Source: Centropus unirufus
Taxonomy: Eukaryota; Chordata; Aves; Cuculiformes; Centropidae
Length of the DNA stretch: 64,000 nt
Assembly: GCA_013397695.1 (NCBI GenBank)
Contig: VYZI01000033.1
Coordinates: 3,955,066 to 4,019,065 of the forward strand
Direction of reading: 5' to 3'
Part shown: positions 53,801 through 64,000 of the stretch, one piece after another
How the letters are laid out: every line of letters begins with the position of its first letter
Position numbering within the stretch: position 1 is the first letter of the stretch
Translations under genes and position numbers: made by a program
The notes under the pieces: model-generated
Databases searched by the model: none
Told to the model about the DNA's origin: nothing
Seen by the model: the letters and a program-made list of their open reading frames with translations, nothing else

Positions 53801-55948
53801 AATAAGGAAAGCATGAAGGGGTCTATAGGGAGGTATAAAATAATTAGCATCATGGTAGAGGACAGGGAAGAGTTGCTCATTCTCTCTTCTGATAAAAGCA
53901 TTAAGGGGTATCAAACACTATTAGCGTGCTCAAAACAAAAAAGGCAGCTCTTCTGACACAGCTGGCTACTGACCTTCAGATCTCCTTGTCATGGGCCTTG
54001 TGAACTTTCTAATTTTAGCTTTCAGAAGATTCTAAAGGTAGCAGGAGAGAGTCGTGGAATAAAACCACACACGAGGTTACAAAATACCAGCAAACTGCTT
54101 CTGATTCTTTTTCCCTAACTGGCTGGGGCCCAGAAGATTATTAAAGGTACTGTTTTCACCTTGCACTTGTGCTGTCCCCCAGGCAGTACCACTTGACACT
54201 GCCCAACACCAGGTACCTAGTCAGATGGACCTCTGGGACCTTTTTGCTTGCCGTTCTGCTCTTAAAGAAGATGTGTAAATATTTGATATAAGATACCAAC
54301 CCAGCTAGAGACATATAGCTATGTATTCCAGTTACTATTCTGGACCATGCTCTTTTGTTTTTCTCTTCTACATAACCAATAGAAAAGCAGAGAACTCGCT
54401 TTTATCCTCACCAAGTAATTTCATTGGCTTTGCAAAACTGCATTCCTCCCCAAATGAAGGTGGCTTAGAAACCACGGCATTCAAATATATTCTCAAAAGA
54501 TGTGCCGGTAGAAATGCAAACACAAGCAAACCCATTTATCAGGACAAACAGAATGATTGCATGCACAGTTCTGGAGCACAATTGCGCCAAAGTCATGCAT
54601 GCCAATGCTTGCAGGCAGAAATTAATAGGTAGTAACCTTGGAGGTGACCCTGGTACCAAGCGTGAACTATAACATTTTGAGTCAGGTTTTCATCAGGTTC
54701 AAGTTTATACATCTTTAAATGCTTTACGGCAAAGAATTATTTGCACTTTCAATGTTCAGGTACGATTTACTTTGCTTAACTATTACATCAGAAACTCAGC
54801 AGACAGACAACAGACCTTGGACTTAATAAGGAGGAGTTCATAATTCCTAAGAAGATGATAAAAGCTTTTAAAAAAAGGTAACTAACAAAAAAGCCACAAA
54901 CATCAATTTCAGCAATAGTGCCACTTAAAAATTCCAAAGACTCCAGTGAGGAAAGAAAGAGAAAGGAACCCAAAGGCAGTGATTTCGACTTATCAGGCTT
55001 TATCTTGACATGTAAAATGACTCCTATCATGTTGTTCTGTAATCTTGAAATTCTAATACGAAGATACAAACCCTAGACAAGAGCTGGAAGTATGCAGCGT
55101 ATGTCCCTGCAATCTCTTTGGACTTCACTCCAAACCTACTCCTTCTGAGCAGGAGCAGAAAGCCAGAAAGAGATGTGGTTATTTTTCTTTAATAGCTTAC
55201 AGATCTATTATTTCTTACTAAGCAAACATAGAACCTGCATGACTATGTCCAATCCTAGACTTTATTAAAATCCTTCCTTACTACATTGCTTATAGGCAGT
55301 GCACTGTCATCATACAAAGATGTGAGAGGAAAGCAGAAAGCTGCTGCAACAGGCATAAAATTTATATGAGCGATTGTTAATTGCAATACAAAAAAAAGAG
55401 GCTCAATGTGACAATAAGATTGCAGGAGCATCCCATTGTGATTTTCAATAGAATAAGTAATACTAAGTATTCAATCAGATTTCTTTACTGTAATGCAAAA
55501 GAAGAATGCAACACAAAGGCACAGAATCTCTTACTACTCGGGCTGACGCACAAGGTTAGAAAGAAAATCACATTTCTATTTTTGCTCCCTGTGACGTTGA
55601 GTATACGGGGCGCATGTGAGCCTAACAACTACCATTTACCGACTGCAAACATTCAGCAGGCACACTGACAAACTCTTCGCTGTAGCTCTGCAGAGACAAT
55701 GCCATGAAGGAGACTTAGCATCAGAAGTAAAAGCTGCCAACCTCCCATGCTGTGTGCAGGAGCCATGCCCACTGAGCAGTCGCGCCTTGCCAGCTGCTTG
55801 GGTCTCACAGTGGGAAGCTGCAATGGGTTGTGGTGAGCAAGGGGCTCCTGGACAGTTTGCTCCCAATTGCCCCCTTCTTGGACATGGCTTGAGAACTCAC
55901 TGTGGGTTCCTGGCTGTCACCGTTACTAAGGATTAAGAAAAGGTCTTG
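50817..55948. other. Intronic stretch, no gene seen
   Basis: This is AT-rich unique sequence. Open frames on both strands are short and unrecognised. A possible old repeat remnant lies at 54203-54268. Runs of T and A occur around 53461-53520. Confidence 0.5.
54203..54268 (+). repeat. Possible ancient SINE or CR1-related remnant
   Basis: The order of words here (ggtacctagtcagatggacc, then gggacc, then gccgttctgctctta) resembles the 3' ends of old sauropsid retroposons that end in a GATGGACCTTTGG...TTCTTA pattern. The match is short and judged from memory, so it could be chance. Confidence 0.3.
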
Positions 55949-56041
55949 AAAACCCTGCTCTAGGTGACACTCCTTGAGCAGAGGAAGGTTGAAAAGATGA
56001 CCTCTAGAGGTCCCTTCCACCCTCAGCCAAAAACTGGGTGA
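55949..56041 (+). mobile_element. CR1 LINE short 3'-end fragment
   Basis: About 90 bp matches the CR1 3' terminus: aaccctgctctaggtgac, ccttgagcagaggaaggttg, and gatgacctctagaggtccc followed by ttccaccctcagcc. The terminal tandem motif is degraded. It is antisense to KCNH1. The block differs from the other CR1 ends in this window, so it is probably a separate subfamily. Confidence 0.85.
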
Positions 56042-59000
56042 ACAAGCGAACTGAGAAAAGAGTCACCAAGGTGCAAGGGATGCTAGCACATTCCTGTATG
56101 ATGTATATGAACCTGTTATCATAGATGAGACTGTAGGTACTTTCTCACCCCAGAGAAAGATGGTTAGTGGAAGCTTACTATGGGAAAAAAAAGCCAGCCC
56201 TTGCTCTGCTCCAGAGGGGCCCTTGGGAAACAGTGTCACAGATGGGTACAGCATCAACCAAACTGTCCTTGAAGGTTCACAGATTGGACACCTCTACTCC
56301 AGGTAATTAGTTTTCAATCTCACAGCAAGAATTCAAAAGAAATACGAAGTATTTTAATGTAGTGGCTGCAATGGAGACAACAGAACAGTGATGGTTGGAA
56401 CTCCTTTAAGGAGACAGAGCTCTCCCTAACTGTCTGAGTTGTACCCAAACATGGCAGGAGACTCTAGTACCAGCCACCCCAAAGAGAAAGCTCTAAAAGA
56501 CACAGCGCCCTACCATATCTTGAGGCCAAAGTCAAACTGCCACAATAGCACAAAACAACAGTGAAATTAAATTTCAATGTCCCACTCTCTGAAACTTTAC
56601 CATCAAATAAATGACATAACCATAAATAAGCTGGTGTGGATGCGCATAATTAAGTCAAGGTCAGTCATCACTACATAGGGCTCTCTAGCTAAGCGTAGGA
56701 TTGGGATTAAAATAATGGTCAGAGATTTATATCATTCAAGATTTCAAATGACAGTTTTTAGTGATGTGTCACTAAAAGACACACTAATACTGTGCAAAAA
56801 GAATGACTATAAAATGCAGTTTACTTGGTAGATTTCTAGTCTAAGAGGTGCTATGACCTGCTGAAAGTGCCGCTTGACTGACAGGTTAATTTTCAGGATC
56901 TAGCTTACACAGAAGCTACACCAGAAAGTGCCTAAGGGCAAGGAATCTGGTCATCTGGGTTTATTTATCTCCTGGGTCTGCCACAGATTTCCTGTGTGAA
57001 CCTAGGCAAATCGTTTAATGTCAGGGGATCAAATCAAGGAACATGCAGAGTAAAATTATTAATAAGGTAAGCGACTTTTATGAGCAACTAGGCTCTGACA
57101 GGCTTAGCTACTGAACTCCTTTGTAACTTCCAAGTCCAGACAGAGAGATTAGTTCTGCATCACAACAGGAATCAGGCATCCTCTGCCTTAACCTGTTTTG
57201 CTTCAGACCAATATCTTTGACATCCTCACTGCTCCTTGCAGGCAGTAGTAGCCAAGCCCGAGGGTCTCACTTTTCTAAGGATATTTTACGGTTACTGACT
57301 TAAAATAATGAAATATTATCATCACAGCTACTGCCCTCAGCCCTCAGTGAGGCCACAAGTGAGTAGAAACTTTTCAGCACCTTGCACTAACTTTAACTGC
57401 TGCCCAAAACCAACTGTTTGAAATGCAGCCTGGAGTTGGAGTAGTGTCAGACAAATAAATAGCCATCACTGGTATAGTTTGTGTTCTGAACCATAAGTCC
57501 TCAAGTTGAAAAACATTATTCTGGTTGGCATAGCAAAGTCAATTCATCTGCTCAGGAATAGCCTGTACCATAAGCAACACTTGGACCATCTCAATTGTCT
57601 GACAGAGGTTCTATTCTTTCTTCTCTGAGGCTGAGCTTATTTTCTCATCTCAATTCATTCTTAACTTGAATATAGACTGATACACAATGCACAATTTCTA
57701 ATTACTGCAGTCCACCCACATGAATCCTCCGTACCATAATCTTTTGTGATAACAGTATATACAACCTCAAATTTTCACTGAATTACCAAGGAATGTAAGA
57801 ACCTTGCTCAGTTTTCTGTTTTGTCCACAGCTTTACAACTTCTAGGGATATGTTAAAACCATTTAAGTTCTAGGGAACAATCCCTGTAAAATCCTTTGTC
57901 CACTGGTATGGAATTCCTTTGTACTGTAAAGGTAAAGCCTACTTGTGCAAGGCACAAAGTTCTCTCAAAGGTCAGAAATATCAATAGAAGTACCCTCAGA
58001 AGCGTTTCAACCTTCAGTCTAAAGCTGATGACTCTCCTCCTGTGCCTTTGTACCAAAAATAATGCCACACTTGCAAAAAAATTAACGTAAATATATAGCA
58101 AACAGTGAGAATACTCAAATGTACCCCAAGGAAGGAGAGAGAGTAGGCATGTTGGTCATGCTGCCAGATGCCCTAGACAAGGGGCAAACCCTACACTAAA
58201 AATGTAATGCAAGAACCTGCCCTGAATCAGAGAAAATGAAAGGGACATGGAGGAATGGCAGCATGACCCACAGTTCACTGCAAGACTCCACACGGCTGGC
58301 AGACCAGGGAGGGGGAAAAAGGCAGCAAGAGACAAGAAACCTTTTTTTTCCATAGGAAAATTACATGCAACAGTTGAATCTATCAGCTTATTTCTGTCAA
58401 AAAGGAGACCTCACTAACCTGTTTTCCACTTCAGCTCCTTTCTCATCCTGCTTCTCAGCCACCTCTTGCCTCATCCCGATACCCAGTGGTGTTCATCAGA
58501 TGGGAACTCACATGAGCCATACTCTCTCCTTTTGCTAGTTCAGTGAACTGAATGGGCCCACATATGGGGTCTGAGACAGCGTCAGAGTTGCTGGACACAA
58601 AATTCATTACATATGTATGCAGTCAGAAACAGGGAAAAGGAGACAGCAGGGATTCCTCTCTCTCAGCTGCTGAGGACTACTAGATCAAGTCACCTCATGC
58701 AATTTTAAGTTACTTGAATCTACTCAAGCAACTAGAATATAAATTGCCCTTCAAAGTAAGCCTCTCAGAAGAAGATTGACCTGAGCAGCCAGACCTCACT
58801 GTAACTTTTTGGATTAAGGGTCTGTTCCAGAATTATACATAGGAGAATGTGTTTTTAGAAGATTGCAGAACTACTTTGATGCAGAAAAACCCCTCTGAAA
58901 AAACATACAGACTATTTTCCTACCATTTTGAAATGTTATCCATTCTTCATTGTTCAATCAAGATGCAAAGCTGCTTTTTTTGAATTTTGAATAACTAACA

Positions 59001-61412
59001 TCTTTATTTCTATATATACAAAAAATCTCCATTTACTCTCAAAATCTTCTTAGGTATGAGTTGCAGGAATGGCTCCTTACCTTTCCCAGAAAAGCGGACT
59101 ACCTAACAGGGTGATAAGAATGATAATAGGTCTTCAGCACTGAAGAAATGATACAGATAATGAAGAAGAACTGTTCCAGGGGAGGAGGGCAATACAGAAA
59201 AGACTTCAAAGTGATTTCCTTGCAGTTCCCAATACTATTAAGGGATGATAAAAAAGAAACTTGAATAAAGATTAAAAAAAAAAAAAAGAAATGAAGAGGG
59301 CGAAGATTAAAGAGCTACTAGGAATGGAAAGGACAGAAGTTAAAAACAAAGAAAAGTGATTATCTAAATTTCTTAATGCACAAAGTACTGGGAGATTTAT
59401 TGAAAAAAGATGTGTCGGTTGTTTGAGGAGACACCATCCTTGCTGAGTTTGCCCCAAGAGCCAAACTCATTATCAGGAATCATCCCTAGGAAGGGGAAAG
59501 AGCAAGTATTTACAAGCTTACCCTTGTTCATCTCAGCTCGACCAGTAGGTGTCACAGCAGTCAATGTTATCGTTGTACGGCAATTTCAATCCACATAGTT
59601 ATCTAGTTTGAAGAAAGCTAAATTATGGTAGTTAAAATAAATTGGGTTTGATTGGAGGTGGGGGAAAGGAAATAAAGTCAGAAGTCATTAGTCTGTTCTA
59701 TGACTTTCTATCAGAAATTTCAAGTATCCGAAAGAGCTTGGAAAAAATGCAAACCAAATAGATTGCCAAACATGTCAGCAAATGCCAACACTCTTACACC
59801 TTCGCTTATGACTTTAGTGAGGCATTAAATACTCTGTGCTGGCACAGGTAGAAAGAACTGGGATACTTGCTGCCCCCTCACCAGTAGTATTAGCCAGCCT
59901 AACTGGCACACAGGGCTGAGGTTTGTTACCAGACATGCCCAGTCTGCACACTACAGCTAGCAGCCATCAGGCTGTCACAATATGATTGCGAAGCCAGAGC
60001 AGTAACAACCACAGAAGAAAGAGTATTTCAAAGCAATTTTTAAAAAAACTATACTTCCAAACAAATGGAAAACAACCACATCAAGATTGCTTCTTGGGTT
60101 TAGATTCTTCTCTGGTGCGTATGCTCCAACAGCAAAACTTTGGGCTAGACATTTTTTCAGTAGCCTTCCCCAGCACTGAGAGAAGCAGATGGGCTCTAAT
60201 CATGCTCTGATGTAGCAAGGAAGAAAAACATATGATGGCATCTCCCATCATGACCCTGCCTTTATGCTTGTCAGTCAGCCGTGCACGTATAAAGTGATCA
60301 TGACTTTGTTTGGCATTTCCTCTGGAACATATGGTGATTTACTATGCAGTTCTCAGCATGTATTGACACTGTTTTGAATGCCACCAAAATCCTTCTCTAC
60401 TACAGGCACAAACATTAATATATGTCTTTTATGTTCGGGGGTATGTTTACCTGATAGTAGAAGAGCCCTGCCAATAGCTATACAGCACTTGCTGAAAGCC
60501 TTCCTGTCCCCAGTGCCCAGAGATTGAAGTGGGAGGAATTGGCTTTGTATTTCAGGGGGAGACCATGGAAACTTGCTACAGCGCAAGACAGCTTTAAACA
60601 GGTCACCTGTGCCCAGAGGACCCCCACTGCTTGGCTGAGCACACTAAATCTTTTATGTTTTGCAGCATCCAATACTGCTCTATCTGCTTCTGTCTTGTCC
60701 CACTGCATAGTGGGCTGCAAAATGATCCAAAAATAGATCACTAAAACATGAATATTATTAGACATACTTAATAATCTCTGTAGCTACATTTTTCATAGCA
60801 GACAATTGGCTGGCAGGTTACACAATTTAACATCTAAGGTGTGAGTCAGAGCAAAAAATGAGAGAAGTCATAAGCACAGGAGTTAAAAAAATCCCACAGA
60901 TTTAGGCAGTGCTAAGTTCATTACCAAGATACAGCAAGTGTTACAACTGGATCTTCAAAACCTGAGCAACTGTGGAACAAGTAACAGTTTTCTTTTCTCA
61001 GCAGTAATTGAAGGGACCATCCAACAATTCTCATGCCAGAAAATACTCATTTTTTTTAAAGCAACATTCTTCTGAAGAACATAGGTTTAGTAGAGTCTGG
61101 GATTTCACTCGTTTCGTAAAATCAAGAGCAATATCATACAAAATGATCAGTTAAACCCTAAGATTGGAATGTTCTGTTATTGTATGTTCTCCTTAAAACA
61201 GGACAAGAAAAAACTTTGGATTGCCACTGTGTCATCTGTTGATCTTTATGTAGTCCTATTTGTAACACTCTTAAAACACTTAAGAGAGCCAACATAGTTT
61301 GCCTTTTAAAAGAAAGAAGTAATTTCAGTGAACAACCTTTAACCTTTCACTCCTACAGAAAATAACCACACTGCCCACAAGATGCATCTGATCAAGAAAA
61401 TGCAATTATGTA
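56042..61412. other. Intronic stretch, no gene seen
   Basis: Unique sequence with chance frames only. It holds a candidate regulatory block at 56570-56750 (see findings) and an A run at 59274-59287. The phrase gactttagtgaggcatt near 59811 faintly recalls CR1 ORF2, but it does not extend. Confidence 0.5.
59274..59287. repeat. A14 homopolymer
   Basis: A run of about fourteen A inside a wider A/G-rich stretch (59250-59300). No gene-derived sequence precedes it. Confidence 0.8.
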
Positions 61413-61598
61413 TAATCATGGAATCATAGAATGGTTTGGGTTGGAACAGACCTTAAAAATCATCCAGTTCCAACCCCTCTGCCATGGGTAGGGACACCTT
61501 CCACTAGATCAGGTTGCTCAAAGCCTCAGTGTTCAAGGCCAACTGGGCCTTGAACACTTCCAGGGATGGGGCACCCATGACTACTCTGGACGATCTGG
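61413..61598 (-). mobile_element. CR1 LINE 3'-end fragment, minus strand
   Basis: The reverse complement is a typical avian CR1 end. On the plus strand it starts aatcatggaatcatagaatg, then gtttgggttggaacagacc, catccagttccaacccctct, ccatgggtagggacacctt, and runs to cagggatggggcacccatga. About 185 bp remain, well conserved, with the LINE 3' end at 61413. It is the only CR1 copy here in the same sense as KCNH1. Confidence 0.95.
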
Positions 61599-64000
61599 CT
61601 TAATATTAGATGGAGTTCTGCTTCGTTTTGCTTTTCCACTTGCTGTTCTCAGTGCGTAGACTCAATATTCTTTAACACAGACAAAGAAACCTTACCAGAA
61701 GAAAACAATATACTGAAAATACATCTGCTTCTCCAAAGAAAGAATAGACTACATATGGGAGATGTTCAGGTGTTAGGGCTTTTGCTTTACCCCAAAAGAA
61801 CCTGGGGTAAGCAGGTGATAAAGGCAGAATGAGAGCTGCCATAAACCTGACTAGAATTAAAGAAAATAAAAAAGAAAATATACTATTGCTGCTTCAGCGG
61901 TACAAGAACTAAAACTAATTAGGTGAAAACAGGTTATTAATAGCCCTTCTAGAGCCTGAAGAGGTGTTGTGCAAGCAAGGAGTCTGCCTTTAAACATCTT
62001 ATCTTAGAGTGCATTAAGCAAGCCAGAAAAGAAGCACACGTAATTACTCAGGGTTCTTAGGTTAGTGGTTCCCTCTCCTGAAGCTCCTAGACTTCTGCAA
62101 AAAGCTGTTGACTACAGGCTTTGAGATCTGAGAAAAGTTACTAAGGACCAAGAAGGACATGAGCAAGTGTGCTTCAAAGCACCCCATTCGGTCAGAAAAA
62201 CATTGATTTCAACAACGGCCTTATCAAAACAAATTTATAAGTTAAAATGCACTTTTGTCTTCCAAAGCCCCTGCACTGGTCTCACCTAGTGATGTATGCA
62301 CACAGATCCCAAATTAAAGGAGGTAAGAAAAAGCTTGTTTGTTCTGCATTAAATACATTAAATAGTTTTCCTGTTAGGAAATAGCCTTGTAACTTGGGCT
62401 CTCACAATGTAACTCACTTAGAGTTGTAGGGTGGACGTGCTCTCTGGAAGGCACAAGTTTCAAGGGAAATCAAAGCAGGAGCTCCTGCCTGGGCAGCAGC
62501 ACTAGAATCATAATCAAGGAAATAAAAAGAGCATGATGAAACCCTAACAAGCATGAGTCAAATGTATTTCAGGCTTGTCTGCCATCAGGAAAGGCAGAAA
62601 CATTTTACCAGTGCCCAATAAAAAGAGCAGTTTAATTTCCAAAGTCTAGCAAGCAGCTTGTTCCAAATCTGTTGTTTCCTTCATTGGAGTATAAAACAAA
62701 ATAAAAATTAAATCATTTGTCTGTTTCTCTGAATCACTTAGGACGTCTAAAGGCAATTGAAGCTTTTAAATGGTAAACAAAGAATATTTATATTGCAAAA
62801 CAATCTTTACCAATTAGCATCATGCTAAAGAAAGTCTTCCTGAAATCTCTTCTGGTTCACCTTCTTTCTGCATTAACTGCAAGTCACAATTCCTATACCT
62901 TAAAGAAAGAATAAAATGGGCAGCTTTCTAATGCAATTATGATTAGAATATCCTAAGAATAGCAGGAGGGAACAAAACAGCCACTGTTCCAGAAATAGCC
63001 TAACAGCAACTAACTTTAACTACCTTTACACTACACCCATTACAAAGATAATTGGTTATTGTATTAAAAGACTTCTTCCCACCCTACTCCTCTCTCCTCA
63101 CTCTTGCCTTACTGACCATGGAAAGAGTTGATTCAGCATTAACAAGATAAAAAGACTAGAGACCACTGGCTACAGAAGGATAAGGAAGTTCTTCAATAAC
63201 GGCGTTCTCCACTGATATCAGATCCATTTTAGGAGGCTCCCAACCATAAGAACTACACCTATCAGTTTGCTTGTTGTACGGCTCCAGGAACCCCAGAATA
63301 TTCTGCACCAAACAGTGCAGGGTTTCAAAGCAACTGTATATTCTTTCAACAGTTTGTGCTAGACACCTCCAAGTAGTTCAGAAGAACAGTAATCCTCTTC
63401 AAAAAGTTTATTTTCTTCCAGATCAACTAACACTGACACTCCTACAGTAAAATTAACAATATTCAGTGTCACACTGCTCCTTCAGAACATTTCTGAGTAC
63501 TGTGTATGGAAGATGATCTGAGGTTGCAGCATGAATATTGTCTTCTCTGCTGCTGCCCAAGCTGGTATCTCCAACATGCTCTAGCTGTCTTCATTGCATT
63601 CCTGAGAGGTCACCTATTGGCATAGATAGCACCATCCCTTGCAGCTAAGCCAATCTAGTCCTCAGCCTACACATCATTTGCCAAGACCATGCACAATCCC
63701 ATAACACAACACAGTCCTATAGAAGGGGTTCTCTCTACCTGTACTACCTGTCACCATTTCTTCAGACAAGATGAGGAGAGTAGAGAAAGAAATTAGAACC
63801 AGGAGAGAGCCAGTTCTCTGAAGTCAGCCGTATTTATCTTCCCCCTAGGCCCATCAGGGACCACACCTGAAAAGCCAGCCACCACTGATCTCTAGGTATT
63901 TGTCTCAGCAGACCTGTTTACTCCTATAGGGCAATACACCCTCCTTCCTCCTCCCTCCCTCAGGTTCTTGGCTGTGAGAACCTGTTCTCACAACTCAGCA
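61599..64000. other. Intronic stretch to the window edge, no gene seen
   Basis: AT-rich unique sequence that becomes somewhat more pyrimidine-rich towards the end (63930-63965 has repeated CTCC units). I recognise no exon or repeat. Confidence 0.5.

Larger units (their letters stand above)
6094..64000 (-). other. KCNH1: KCNH1 last intron, 3' part (at least 57.9 kb)
   Basis: No further KCNH1 exon was found from the acceptor at 6094 to the window edge. I looked on the minus strand for the residues that precede the last exon (an NLRKR-type end followed by a donor) and for the VFGDVFW-type CNBHD core. Neither appears. KCNH1 in other vertebrates is a gene of hundreds of kilobases with very large introns, so an intron of this size fits. 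The intron body is unique AT-rich DNA interrupted mainly by CR1 copies, listed separately. Confidence 0.75.

Noticed and set aside
59811..59850. A phrase similar to CR1 ORF2 (gactttagtgaggcatt)
   Set aside because: The similarity does not extend into flanking sequence, so it is too short to call a repeat.
6094..64000. Search for tRNA, rRNA, CRISPR arrays, LTR pairs and endogenous viral genes
   Set aside because: Nothing convincing was seen by eye; none is reported.

Overview
The window looks like avian nuclear DNA. It is AT-rich and almost devoid of coding sequence, and the interspersed repeats that can be recognised are CR1 LINEs, with 3' ends carrying the usual CR1 terminal motif (tctatgatt type). 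No Alu, L1 or B1/B2-like elements are visible. The only protein-coding segment I can support is the terminal coding exon of KCNH1 (EAG1, Kv10.1, a voltage-gated potassium channel), on the minus strand at 5245-6093.

Layout: 1-5244 lies downstream of the KCNH1 stop codon. It holds the 3' UTR, of unknown length, with several AATAAA hexamers on the minus strand, and possibly the gap to the next gene. 5245-6093 is the last KCNH1 exon, with a clear acceptor site at its upstream edge. 6094-64000 reads as one very long final intron (at least 57.9 kb). I found no sign of the preceding exon, which encodes the cyclic-nucleotide-binding homology domain.

The intron contains seven CR1 copies or fragments. 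Two are long 5'-truncated ORF2-bearing copies of similar type in the same orientation (24103-25460 and 48968-50816). The others are short 3' ends at 8061, 9359, 17092, 55949 and, on the opposite strand, 61413. A doubtful older repeat lies near 54203. Simple repeats are few and short. Some unique stretches (20640-21130, 33180-33450, 56570-56750) look like candidate conserved regulatory DNA, but only comparative alignment can test this.

Most other open reading frames have no recognisable domain, no codon-level signal and no splice context, and are treated as chance. I found no new biological system. The items most worth checking are the KCNH1 3' end and its neighbour, the paired CR1 copies, a 47-bp duplicated word 767 bp apart, and the candidate regulatory islands.
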